From Frankiaceae bacterium (GTDB lineage Bacteria; Actinomycetota; Actinomycetes; Mycobacteriales; SCTD01), in the NCBI GenBank assembly GCA_947479995.1, contig CANKBT010000064.1:1-12576 (forward strand): a stretch of DNA of 12,576 nucleotides, written 5' to 3'. This document shows positions 1-6,794 of this stretch, piece by piece; position 1 is the stretch's first letter, and the number at the start of each line of letters is the position of its first letter. The notes under the pieces are model-generated. The model did no database searches and had not been told where the DNA came from. It saw only the letters and a list, made by a program, of their open reading frames with translations. Made by a program: the position numbers and the translations under genes.

Positions 1-112
1 GACCGCGCCGGCCTCGCCGACGCCCGCGCCGACGACGGCGCCCACGGCCCCCGCACCCGCGCGCACCACCGCGCCCGGCCTGCCGCCGCTGCTGCCGCGC
101 GGCGGGGGCTGA
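1..112 (+). CDS. C-terminal tail of a Pro/Thr/Ala-rich protein (partial, 5' end outside window)
   Basis: In the frame beginning at base 2 an open stretch runs to a TGA at 110-112. It encodes about 36 residues made almost entirely of Ala, Pro and Thr (PTPAPTTAPTAPAPA type), ending in GLPPLLPRGGG. Third codon positions are G or C in nearly every codon, as expected for a real gene in this genome. Low-complexity Pro/Thr tails are common in actinobacterial secreted, envelope or regulatory proteins, but the part that would identify the function lies outside the window. The gene would converge on the ribonuclease gene with only 3 nt between stop codons. The alternative is a chance open frame in GC-rich DNA, so confidence is limited. 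Confidence 0.4.
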   Translation, partial: TAPASPTPAPTTAPTAPAPARTTAPGLPPLLPRGGG

Positions 113-115
113 GCC

Positions 116-1540
116 CTACGCCCGCGCGAAGACCACCGCGCGGGCGGCCGGGTCGGCGCGCACGAGCACCACGTCGACCTCCTCGCCGAGGGGCAGGTCC
201 GGCGTCTCGCAGCGCGCCCGCACGGCGGGCTCGCGCAGCTGCACGGTCGACCGCTTCGGGCCGCTCTCGACGACGGCCGCCCGGAACCGCTCCCCCACGC
301 GCGGCGCCAGCACGACGGCCTCGGCGAGGTCGACGGCCGCGCGCTCGAGCTCGCCGGCGCGGCGGTCGCTGGCCGCCATGAGCGCCGGCAGCTCCGGCAG
401 CGCGGCCCGCACCCCGTCGGGCACCGGCCGGCCCGCGGCCAGCGCCAGGCACACCTCGGTGGCGAAGCGGTCGACCAGCCGGCGCAGCGGCGCGGTGACG
501 TGCGCGTACGGACCGCCGACCGCGCTGTGCGTCGTCAGCGCCGGGTCGGCGGCGGTGCCGTCGGAAGGGTCGAGGGAGGTGTCGAGGGCGGTGTAGCCGG
601 CCCCGCGCAGCAGCCGGGTCGCGAGCACGAGCAGCGCGGCGTGCGCCGGCTCGTACGGGTCGAGCCGCGAGACGACCTCGCCGTAGCCGGCACCCTCGGG
701 CCAGGCCACGCCGAGCGCGAGCGCCGACCGCCGCAGGGCGGTCACGCCGGCCGGGTCGAACGGCGGCATGGTGCGCAGCAGGCCGACGCCGCCGTCGAGC
801 ATGAGCCGGGCGGCCACCGCGCCGGTGAGCAGGCTGACCTCGGCGTTCCAGCCCTCGACGGGCAGCGGGGCGCGCGCGGTGAGCACCGGCGGGCCGTCGC
901 CGTGCTGCTCGACCGCCTGCTCGAGCGAGGGCAGCCGCACGGCGCCCCGCTCGGCGCCCCGCTCCTGCCGCAGCCGGCCGACCTCGCGCAGCAGGAGCAG
1001 CTGCGGGTCGTCCGTGCCGCCGTCGAGCGCGGCCTGCACGCCGGCGTAGGTGAGCTGGCGCGTCGAGCGCACGAGCGCCCGGGCGACGCCGACCTCGCGC
1101 GGCTCGCCGCGGGCGTCGAGGTGCAGGTCCCACAGCGCGGCCGGCCGCACCTGCCCGGGCAGCAGGCTCGCGGCGCCCTCGGACAGCGCCGGCGGGTGCA
1201 GCGGCACGCGCACGTCCGGCGCGTACAGCGTCTGGCCGCGGCGCCGGGCCTCCGCGTCGAGGGCGCTGCCCACCGCCACGAACGCACCGACGTCGGCGAT
1301 CGCGTAGCGCACGCGGTAGCCGTCGCCCTCGCGCTCCAGGTGCACCGCCTGGTCGAGGTCGCGGCTGCCCTCGGGGTCGACCGTGAGCAGCGGCAGGGCC
1401 GTCGCGTCGTGCTCGGGCAGCGCCGGGCGCAGCCCCTGCACCTCGGCGAGCACCTCCGGCGGGAACGCCTCGACGACGCCGAGCTCGGCGCGCAGGCCCG
1501 CGAAGGACGGCTCCGGGACGCGCACCCGGAGGCGGCTCAC
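116..1540 (-). CDS. RNB-domain ribonuclease (RNase II/R family)
   Basis: Predicted 3'-5' exoribonuclease of 474 residues, cytoplasmic. The RNB catalytic loop is visible near residues 50-66 (TVDPEGSRDLDQA), giving Asp55, Asp61 and Asp63 as metal ligands. Gln64 occupies the place of the fourth Asp of E. coli RNase II. The downstream RNB signature YAHVTAPLRRLVDRF lies at about 345-359 and supplies the conserved Arg pair. The last 60 or so residues look like a small S1/OB-type module. The protein is shorter than E. coli RNase II/R and lacks obvious N-terminal cold-shock domains, as in the compact actinobacterial branch. I chose the GTG at 1540 because it overlaps the cobT stop as GTGA and leads directly into a sensible N-terminus; extending further would read through cobT. 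It is last in the thiC-cob operon and probably translationally coupled to cobT. Its role has no evident link to vitamin synthesis. Confidence 0.9.
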   Translation of the reverse strand: MSRLRVRVPEPSFAGLRAELGVVEAFPPEVLAEVQGLRPALPEHDATALPLLTVDPEGSRDLDQAVHLEREGDGYRVRYAIADVGAFVAVGSALDAEARRRGQTLYAPDVRVPLHPPALSEGAASLLPGQVRPAALWDLHLDARGEPREVGVARALVRSTRQLTYAGVQAALDGGTDDPQLLLLREVGRLRQERGAERGAVRLPSLEQAVEQHGDGPPVLTARAPLPVEGWNAEVSLLTGAVAARLMLDGGVGLLRTMPPFDPAGVTALRRSALALGVAWPEGAGYGEVVSRLDPYEPAHAALLVLATRLLRGAGYTALDTSLDPSDGTAADPALTTHSAVGGPYAHVTAPLRRLVDRFATEVCLALAAGRPVPDGVRAALPELPALMAASDRRAGELERAAVDLAEAVVLAPRVGERFRAAVVESGPKRSTVQLREPAVRARCETPDLPLGEEVDVVLVRADPAARAVVFARA

Positions 1541-2598
1541 TTCTCGCTCACGCCGGCGCTGTCGAAGGTGGCCATCTCGGCGAGCGCCCGGGCGGCGGCC
1601 TGCACGAGCGGCAGGGCCAGCACGGCGCCGGTGCCCTCGCCGAGCCGCAGCTCGAGGTCGACGAGCGGGCGCAGCCCGAGGTGGGCGAGCGCCAGCGCGT
1701 GCCCCGGCTCGGCGGAGCGGTGACCGGCGAAGCAGGCGTCGAGGCAGGCGGGCGCGAGCGCGGCCGCGGCGAGCGCGGCGGCGCCGGCGATGACGCCGTC
1801 GAGCACGACCGGCACGCGGGCGGCGGCGGCGCCGAGCACGAAGCCGGCCAGCGCGGCGTGCTCCAGCCCGCCGAGGGCCGCGAGCACGCCGACGGGGTCC
1901 GAGGGGTCGGGGGCGTGGCGCGCGAGGGCGGACCGGACGACCGCGGTCTTGTGCGCGAGCGTCGCGTCGTCGACGCCCGTGCCGCGGCCCGTCGCGGCGT
2001 CGGGGTCGGCGCCGGTGAAGGCGCACACGAGCGCGGCCGACGCGGTGGTGTTGGCGATGCCCATGTCGCCGGTGAGCAGCACGTCGTGGTCGGCCGCCAG
2101 GTCGCGCGCGACGGCGATGCCGGCCTCGAGCGCCTGCACGGCCTCGGCGCGCGTGAGCGCCGGCTCGACGGACAGGTCGCGGGTGCCCTCGCGCACCTTG
2201 CGGTCGAGGGCGCCCTCGGCGACCGGGCCGCGCACGCCGACGTCGACGACCACGACGTCGGCGCCGACCGTGCGGGCGAAGGCGTTGACCGCGGCGCCAC
2301 CGCCGACGAGGTTCGCGACCATCTGCTGCGTGACCTCCTGCGGCCACGGGCTGACGCCCTGGGCGTGCACCCCGTGGTCGCCGGCGAAGACCGCGACGAC
2401 GGCGCGTGCGGGCACCGGCGCGGGCACGGCGCCGGACAGCCCGCACAGGCGCACCGAGACGTCCTCGAGCGCGCCGAGCGAGCCGGGCGGCTTGGTGAGC
2501 CGGTCCTGGCGGGCCCGCGCGTCGGCGAGCGCGCCGGGGTCGGCGGGGCGGACGGCGGCGAGGGTGTCGTCGAGCAGGCGGCCGGGGTCGGGGGTCAT
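1537..2598 (-). CDS. cobT: Nicotinate-nucleotide--dimethylbenzimidazole phosphoribosyltransferase
   Basis: CobT (EC 2.4.2.21) transfers phosphoribose from nicotinate mononucleotide to 5,6-dimethylbenzimidazole, giving alpha-ribazole phosphate for the lower ligand of cobalamin. The 353-residue length matches the family (about 350-360). Visible family features are LTKPPGSLGALE (34-45), AGDHGV (72-77), a Gly-rich VGGGAAVNAFA segment and the C-terminal RLGEGTGA, whose Glu (about residue 321) corresponds to the catalytic Glu of Salmonella CobT. The ATG at 2598 overlaps the cobK TGA as ATGA, fixing the start. The 3' end overlaps the ribonuclease start by 4 nt. A neighbouring bluB or cobS/cobU is not present in the window, so the source of the base and later steps must be encoded elsewhere. 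Confidence 0.95.
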   Translation of the reverse strand: MTPDPGRLLDDTLAAVRPADPGALADARARQDRLTKPPGSLGALEDVSVRLCGLSGAVPAPVPARAVVAVFAGDHGVHAQGVSPWPQEVTQQMVANLVGGGAAVNAFARTVGADVVVVDVGVRGPVAEGALDRKVREGTRDLSVEPALTRAEAVQALEAGIAVARDLAADHDVLLTGDMGIANTTASAALVCAFTGADPDAATGRGTGVDDATLAHKTAVVRSALARHAPDPSDPVGVLAALGGLEHAALAGFVLGAAAARVPVVLDGVIAGAAALAAAALAPACLDACFAGHRSAEPGHALALAHLGLRPLVDLELRLGEGTGAVLALPLVQAAARALAEMATFDSAGVSEK

Positions 2599-3311
2599 GG
2601 CCCCGACTCTCCCAGACGCGCCCGCACCCACCGCTCGGCGGCGTCGACCCCGGCGACGGACGCGGCGGGCGGCAGCACCGGGCGGTCGACGACGACGACG
2701 GGCAGGCCGAGCGCCCGCGCGGCGTCGAGCTTGGCCCGGGTCGCCGTGCCGCCGCTGTCCTTCGTGACCAGCACCTCGAAGCCGCGCAGCAGGGCGAGCT
2801 CCCCGTCGAGCGCGTACGGCCCCCGGTCGAGCAGCACCTCGACGCCCGCGGGCACCGGGTCGGGCGGCTCGACGCAGCGCAGCACGCACCCGGTGCCGGC
2901 GAAGTGGGCTGCGCCCTGGCGCCCCGTGGTCACCAGCGCACGCCGCCCGGCGAGCGCCCGGGCCGCGGCGGGCAGGTCCGGCACGCGCTGCCAGCGGTCG
3001 CCGGGCTGCTCCGCCCAGCCCGGGCGCTGCAGCCGCAGCAGCGGCACGCCCGCCGCGGCGGCGTGCGCGCTGATCCGCGCGGCGAACGGGTGCGTGGCGT
3101 CGACGACGAGCCGCACGCCGTGCGCGGCCACCCACGCGCGCAGGCCGTCCGCGCCGCCGAAGCCGCCGGCCCGGCCGGCCGGCGCCGACCCGGCGTGCCG
3201 CCCTGCCAGCGAGGTGGCGACCGGCAGGTCGGCGAGCCGGTCGGCGAGCTCGCGCGCCTCCTGCGTGCCGCCGAGCAGCAGCACCTCGGGCCTGCGGCCG
3301 TCAGCCCCCAC
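2595..3311 (-). CDS. cobK: Precorrin-6A reductase
   Basis: CobK (EC 1.3.1.54) reduces precorrin-6A to precorrin-6B with NADPH in the aerobic cobalamin pathway. The 238-residue product shows the family hallmarks: an N-terminal nucleotide-binding strand-loop LLLGGTQEAREL (11-22), VVDATHPFAARIS (69-81) in the middle, and VTKDSGG (about 182-188) near the C-terminal half. The start is the GTG at 3311, 11 nt inside the end of cobF. No other start codon lies between it and the first beta-strand. The product of the preceding gene (CobF) is its direct substrate, so the two genes encode consecutive reactions. The 3' end overlaps cobT by ATGA. The anaerobic homologue CbiJ cannot be excluded from this sequence alone, but the adjacent cobF argues for the aerobic enzyme. 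Confidence 0.93.
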   Translation of the reverse strand: MGADGRRPEVLLLGGTQEARELADRLADLPVATSLAGRHAGSAPAGRAGGFGGADGLRAWVAAHGVRLVVDATHPFAARISAHAAAAGVPLLRLQRPGWAEQPGDRWQRVPDLPAAARALAGRRALVTTGRQGAAHFAGTGCVLRCVEPPDPVPAGVEVLLDRGPYALDGELALLRGFEVLVTKDSGGTATRAKLDAARALGLPVVVVDRPVLPPAASVAGVDAAERWVRARLGESGP

Positions 3312-4038
3312 GGCGCAGCAGGTAGGTGTCCATGATCCAGCCCTTGCGGGCCCGGGCCTCGTCGTGCGCGGCGCGGATCGCGGCCGCGGCCTCCGGCAGC
3401 CGGCCCTGCACGAGCACCTCGTCCGGCGTGCCGACGTAGGCGCCCCACCACACGTCGACGCCCTCCAGCCCCTCGTACGCGCCGTGCGCGTCGAGCATGA
3501 CGACGACGTCGTCGACGCCCTCGGGCCAGCCCTCGGCGAGCCGGCGCCCCGTGGTGACGACGACGGGCCGGCCGACCCGGTTGAGCGGGATGCGGTGCTG
3601 CGCGCACAGCGCCGACACGCTGCTGATGCCGGGCACGACCTCGACGTCGAAGGGCACGTCCTCGACCTGCTCGAGGATGGCCAGCGTGCTGTCGAACAGC
3701 GACGGGTCGCCCCAGACGAGCAGCGCCGCGGTCTCGTCCTCGCCGACCTGCCGGAGCAGGTCGGCCGTCACCTGCGCGCGGGCGCGCCGCCAGTCCTGCA
3801 CCGCCCCCGGGTAGCCCTCGCGGACCCGCGCGCGGTCGGGGTCGCGGCCCTCGAGCCAGCGCGCCCCCGCCCGGCCGTGCTCGGCGACGAGGGCGCGGCG
3901 CAGGTCGACGAGGTCGGCCTTGGCCTCGCCCTTGTCGAGCACGAGGAAGGCGTCGGCGCGCCCGATCGCCCGCACGCCCTGGAGCGTGAGGTGCTCGGGG
4001 TCGCCGGCGCCGATGCCGACGACGAGGACGCGCCGCAC
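3301..4038 (-). CDS. cobF: Precorrin-6A synthase (deacetylating), C1 methyltransferase
   Basis: CobF (EC 2.1.1.152) is a SAM-dependent methylase that methylates C1 of precorrin-5 with loss of acetate, yielding precorrin-6A. It acts in the cytoplasm and is specific to the aerobic route. The 245-residue product has the tetrapyrrole methylase fold motifs: GIGAGDPEHLTLQ (8-20), LVWGDPSLFDST (107-118) and EVVPGISSVSA (133-143). CobF differs from CobI/CobJ/CobM by the long segment with VLDKGEAKADLVDLRR (33-48) and YPGAVQDWRR, both visible here. The GTG at 4038 lies 4 nt after the thiC stop and is the only reasonable start. The 3' end overlaps cobK by 11 nt. The gene is intact, whereas M. tuberculosis is known to have lost cobF. 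Confidence 0.93.
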   Translation of the reverse strand: MRRVLVVGIGAGDPEHLTLQGVRAIGRADAFLVLDKGEAKADLVDLRRALVAEHGRAGARWLEGRDPDRARVREGYPGAVQDWRRARAQVTADLLRQVGEDETAALLVWGDPSLFDSTLAILEQVEDVPFDVEVVPGISSVSALCAQHRIPLNRVGRPVVVTTGRRLAEGWPEGVDDVVVMLDAHGAYEGLEGVDVWWGAYVGTPDEVLVQGRLPEAAAAIRAAHDEARARKGWIMDTYLLRRGG

Positions 4039-4042
4039 GCGC

Positions 4043-5839
4043 CTACCCGCGGGGCTGCTCGACGACCGGCAGGTAGACCCGGCCGCCCGCCTCGGAGAAC
4101 TCGGCCGACTTCTCGGCCATGCCGGCCTCGAGCGCCGCGGCCTCGGACAGCCCCTTCTCCGCGGCGTAGCGGCGGACGTCCTGGCTGATGCGCATCGAGC
4201 AGAAGTGCGGGCCGCACATCGAGCAGAAGTGCGCGGTCTTGGCGGGCGCCGCCGGCATCGTCTCGTCGTGGTAGTCGCGGGCGGTCGTCGGGTCGAGCGA
4301 GAGGTTGAACTGGTCCTCCCACCGGAACTCGAAGCGGGCGTCGGACAGCGCGTCGTCCCACGCCTGCGCGCCCGGGTGGCCCTTGGCCAGGTCGGCCGCG
4401 TGCGCCGCGATCTTGTAGGTGATGACGCCGTCCTTGACGTCGTCGCGGTCGGGCAGCCCGAGGTGCTCCTTGGGCGTGACGTAGCAGAGCATCGCCGTGC
4501 CGAACCACCCGATCATCGCCGCGCCGATGGCGCTGGTGATGTGGTCGTAGCCGGGTGCGATGTCGGTCGTCAGCGGGCCGAGCGTGTAGAACGGCGCCTC
4601 GGCGCAGACCTCCAGCTGGAGGTCCATGTTCTCCTTGATCTTGTTCATCGGCACGTGGCCGGGGCCCTCGACCATCACCTGCACGTCGTACTCCCACGCG
4701 ATCCGCGTGAGCTCGCCGAGGGTGCGCAGCTCGCTGAACTGCGCCTCGTCGTTGGCGTCGGCGATGCAGCCCGGGCGCAGGCCGTCGCCGAGCGAGAACG
4801 TCACGTCGTACTGCGCCATGAGCTCGCAGATGTCGCGGAAGTGCGTGTAGAGGAAGTTCTCCTCGTGGTGGGCCAGGCACCACGCCGCCATGATCGAGCC
4901 GCCGCGGCTGACGATGCCGGTCTTGCGCCCGGCGGCCATCGGCACGTAGCGCAGCAGCACGCCGGCGTGCACGGTGATGTAGTCGACGCCCTGCTCGAAC
5001 TGCTCGACGAGGGTGTCGCGGTAGACCTCCCACGACAGGTCCTCGGCCTTGCCGTCGACCTTCTCCAGCGCCTGGTAGAGCGGCACGGTGCCGATCGGGA
5101 CGGCGCTGTTGCGGATGACCCACTCGCGCGTGGTGTGGATGTTGCGGCCGGTCGACAGGTCCATGACCGTGTCGGCGCCCCAGCGGGTCGCCCACGTCAT
5201 CTTGTCGACCTCCTCCTCGATGGAGGACGCGACGGCGCTGTTGCCGATGTTGGCGTTGACCTTGACGAGGAAGCCGCGGCCGATCGCCATCGGCTCGCTC
5301 TCGGGGTGGTTGACGTTGAGCGGCAGCACCGCGCGCCCGCGCGCCACCTCGTCGCGCACGAACTCCGGGGTGCAGCCCTCGCGCAGCGCGACGAACTCCA
5401 TCTCCGGCGTGATCACGCCCTGCCGCGCGTACGCCAGCTGCGTGGTGGTGCGCCCGGGCAGCGCGCGGCGCGGCCGCCCGGCGCCGGCGAAGACGCGGTC
5501 GAGGTCGCGGTGGTCGTGGGCCTTGCGCCCGTCGTCGACCGGCTGCACCGGCCGGCCGTCGTACTCCTCGGTGTCGCCGCGCTCGGCGACCCACGCCGCG
5601 CGCAGGCGCGGCAGGCCGAGGCGCACGTCGGTGCGCAGGGTGGTGTCGGTGTACGGGCCGCTGGTGTCGTAGAGCACGACGGTGTCGCCGGTCGTGAGCG
5701 GCACCTCGCGCATCGGCACGCGCAGGTCGGGGCGGCTGCCCTGCAGGTAGGTCTTGCGCGACCCCGGGAACGCGGTGCCGCCGGGGGCCGCCTCGGCCTC
5801 GGCGGTGGTGGGGGCGGGTGTCTCGTCGAGCGCCGTCAT
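4043..5839 (-). CDS. thiC: Phosphomethylpyrimidine synthase (HMP-P synthase)
   Basis: ThiC (EC 4.1.99.17) is a radical-SAM enzyme that rearranges aminoimidazole ribotide into HMP phosphate, the pyrimidine half of thiamin. The 598-residue product matches the long bacterial form with the N-terminal extra domain. Very conserved blocks include NVNHPESEPMAIGRGF, KVNANIGNSAV, GADTVMDLSTG, IGTVPLYQA, EGPGHVPMNKI and APFYTLGPLTTDIAPGYDHI. The C-terminal cluster motif CSMCGPHFCSM supplies Cys539, Cys542 and Cys547 (CX2CX4C) for the [4Fe-4S] centre. The ATG at 5839 follows a strong Shine-Dalgarno by 5 nt. It is the first gene after a TPP riboswitch, so thiamin pyrophosphate should repress it. Three cobalamin genes follow in the same operon, an unusual partnership. 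The length and the TPP riboswitch argue against a BzaF-like benzimidazole synthase. Confidence 0.98.
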   Translation of the reverse strand: MTALDETPAPTTAEAEAAPGGTAFPGSRKTYLQGSRPDLRVPMREVPLTTGDTVVLYDTSGPYTDTTLRTDVRLGLPRLRAAWVAERGDTEEYDGRPVQPVDDGRKAHDHRDLDRVFAGAGRPRRALPGRTTTQLAYARQGVITPEMEFVALREGCTPEFVRDEVARGRAVLPLNVNHPESEPMAIGRGFLVKVNANIGNSAVASSIEEEVDKMTWATRWGADTVMDLSTGRNIHTTREWVIRNSAVPIGTVPLYQALEKVDGKAEDLSWEVYRDTLVEQFEQGVDYITVHAGVLLRYVPMAAGRKTGIVSRGGSIMAAWCLAHHEENFLYTHFRDICELMAQYDVTFSLGDGLRPGCIADANDEAQFSELRTLGELTRIAWEYDVQVMVEGPGHVPMNKIKENMDLQLEVCAEAPFYTLGPLTTDIAPGYDHITSAIGAAMIGWFGTAMLCYVTPKEHLGLPDRDDVKDGVITYKIAAHAADLAKGHPGAQAWDDALSDARFEFRWEDQFNLSLDPTTARDYHDETMPAAPAKTAHFCSMCGPHFCSMRISQDVRRYAAEKGLSEAAALEAGMAEKSAEFSEAGGRVYLPVVEQPRG

Positions 5840-5844
5840 GACGG

Positions 5845-5852
5845 CTCCTCCC
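5845..5852 (-). promoter_or_regulatory. thiC ribosome binding site merged with the TPP riboswitch 3' end
   Basis: Read on the minus strand, GGGAGGAG lies 5 nt before the thiC ATG. Its first bases are the last bases of the conserved riboswitch ending GCGUAGGGA. Ligand binding that orders this end of the aptamer would be expected to hide the ribosome binding site, which suggests translational control. This mechanism is inferred from position; the motif itself is seen directly. Confidence 0.75.
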
Positions 5853-5938
5853 TACGCCGGGACTAACCGGGTCAGGTGCGAACGGTCGGCGGCCGGTCCT
5901 GCCGCCCTCTCGGCCTCGGCGCGAGGCTCCCGCGGGTC
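5849..5938 (-). promoter_or_regulatory. TPP riboswitch (THI element) controlling thiC-cobF-cobK-cobT-rnb
   Basis: On the minus strand the RNA shows the THI-box parts in order: GGGAGC, a 5-bp hairpin GCCUC-GCGCC-GAGGC (P3), then GCCGAGAGGGC (consensus GCUGAGA), a variable GC-rich arm, and CACCUGACCCGG-UUAGUC-CCGGCGUAGGGA (consensus CACCUGAUCYGG-AUAAUG-CCRGCGUAGGGA). The P5 stem CCGG/CCGG is intact. It sits directly before thiC, the classic target. The ends are approximate because I could not model P1 confidently. No separate terminator hairpin with a U tract is seen between aptamer and start codon, which favours control at translation initiation. Confidence 0.93.
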
Positions 5939-5944
5939 CTGCCG

Positions 5945-5950
5945 AACCTA
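5945..5950 (-). promoter_or_regulatory. Candidate -10 element for the thiC operon
   Basis: TAGGTT on the minus strand fits the TANNNT pattern of actinobacterial -10 boxes. It lies about 7 nt before the expected 5' end of the TPP aptamer and is one of the few A/T-containing hexamers in the gap. No good -35 is present at 17-18 nt spacing; a GTGACC is seen but about 21 nt away. It is a suggestion only. Confidence 0.3.
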
Positions 5951-5973
5951 TCCCGGGCGTCCAGCCCGCGCGG

Positions 5974-6753
5974 TCACCCCTCGGCGACGAGGGGCGGGAC
6001 GATGCCGCTGTAGCCGGTGAGGATGAGCGCGCCGAGCACCAGCGACGCCAGCCCGGTCACCAGGCCGAGGCCGACCTGCACGCGCGGCGCGCGGCGCGAG
6101 CCGAGCAGGCCGGACAGCCAGGCGGCGGCGATGCCGAGGTCGGTGACGACCAGCCCGGCGACGAACGCGCCGAGGATGAGGGCCGCCTGGGCGGTCGAGC
6201 CCGACGCGCCGGCGCTCGCGAACAGCACCACCTGCGTCGGCGTCTCGGCGCCGGTGCCGTGCAGCAGCCCGACGATGAACGCGCCGCGGCGGTCGACGTC
6301 GCCGGTCGCGACGGGCGCCTCGCGGCGCCGGGCGCGCGCCCAGCCGGTGCGCAGCGCGCCGACGACCAGGCTGATGCGCCCGGTGTAGCGGTAGTCGCTG
6401 CGGTAGCGGCCCAGCTGGTAGAGCACGACGCCGCCGAGCACGACGAGCGTGGTGCCGACGGCGTACTCGAAGGCGCCGTCCATGCCGGCGGGCAGCTCGA
6501 CGGCGAGCGTGAGCACCAGCAGGCCGAAGGCCATGAGCACGAGCCCGTGGCCGAGGCAGTACCAGAACGACAGGCCCAGGCCGCGGCGCCCGTGCCGGCG
6601 GGGGGCGTCCTGCTCGCCCGGGCGCGGCGCCGTCAGGTCGGTGATCGCGGCGATGTGGTCCCAGTCGAGCCCGTGGCGGGCGCCGAGCGCGAAGCTCGTG
6701 CCCGCGAGGGCGAACCCGACGGCGTCGGGGGTGGCGCTGAGCAGTGCGGACAA
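5974..6753 (-). CDS. HoxN/HupN/NixA-type nickel/cobalt permease, probably cobalt uptake
   Basis: Predicted secondary transporter of 259 residues with about six membrane segments (roughly 8-26, 58-84, 95-115, 157-182, 186-216 and 226-247). The NiCoT metal signature HX4DH is present as HGLDWDH (27-33). A second histidine motif, LGHG, is at 67-70, and a third polar patch, LLHGTGAETPTQ, at 163-174. The last replaces the usual GFDTATE block, so this is a divergent branch. The start chosen is a TTG at 6753, placed 7 nt after GAGGAAGAG. A GTG at 6876 is in frame but would lie inside the cobalamin riboswitch, and the added residues look like translated structured RNA. Control by a B12 riboswitch and proximity to cob genes point to cobalt rather than nickel, by inference. 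The 3' end lies 134 nt before thiC on the same strand. Confidence 0.87.
   Translation of the reverse strand: MSALLSATPDAVGFALAGTSFALGARHGLDWDHIAAITDLTAPRPGEQDAPRRHGRRGLGLSFWYCLGHGLVLMAFGLLVLTLAVELPAGMDGAFEYAVGTTLVVLGGVVLYQLGRYRSDYRYTGRISLVVGALRTGWARARRREAPVATGDVDRRGAFIVGLLHGTGAETPTQVVLFASAGASGSTAQAALILGAFVAGLVVTDLGIAAAWLSGLLGSRRAPRVQVGLGLVTGLASLVLGALILTGYSGIVPPLVAEG
5977..5994 (-). terminator. Possible weak terminator hairpin at the end of the permease gene
   Basis: CCCCTC, a 6-nt loop and GAGGGG form a perfect 6-bp stem overlapping the last permease codons. On the minus strand it is not followed by a U tract, and it precedes the thiC leader by only about 25 nt. It could partly insulate the two transcription units, or be a chance result of codon choice in a GC-rich gene. 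Confidence 0.25.
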
Positions 6754-6760
6754 GTCCCGG

Positions 6761-6769
6761 CTCTTCCTC
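6761..6769 (-). promoter_or_regulatory. Ribosome binding site that decides the TTG start of the permease
   Basis: GAGGAAGAG on the minus strand is followed after 7 nt by TTG (6751-6753), then a sensible N-terminus MSALLSATPDAVGF. No ATG or GTG is available nearby in frame. An upstream CCUC (6777-6780) can pair with the GAGG of this site across a 7-nt loop, a possible sequestering hairpin for the riboswitch. Confidence 0.6.
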
Positions 6770-6794
6770 GATGGCGGAGGTGCGTGCGAGTCGG

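Noticed and set aside
4043..5839. ThiC paralogue BzaF/BzaAB (5-hydroxybenzimidazole synthase) suggested by its neighbour cobT
   Set aside because: Bza-type proteins are shorter (about 430 residues) and found in anaerobes, usually under B12 riboswitches. This protein is 598 residues with the N-terminal ThiC domain and follows a TPP riboswitch; all pathway neighbours are of the aerobic type.
500..5866. Long plus-strand open frames opposite the thiC-cob-rnb operon
   Set aside because: Their translations are Arg/Gly/Ala/Val-rich without any family motif, while the minus strand encodes five clearly recognisable enzymes with matching start/stop overlaps.
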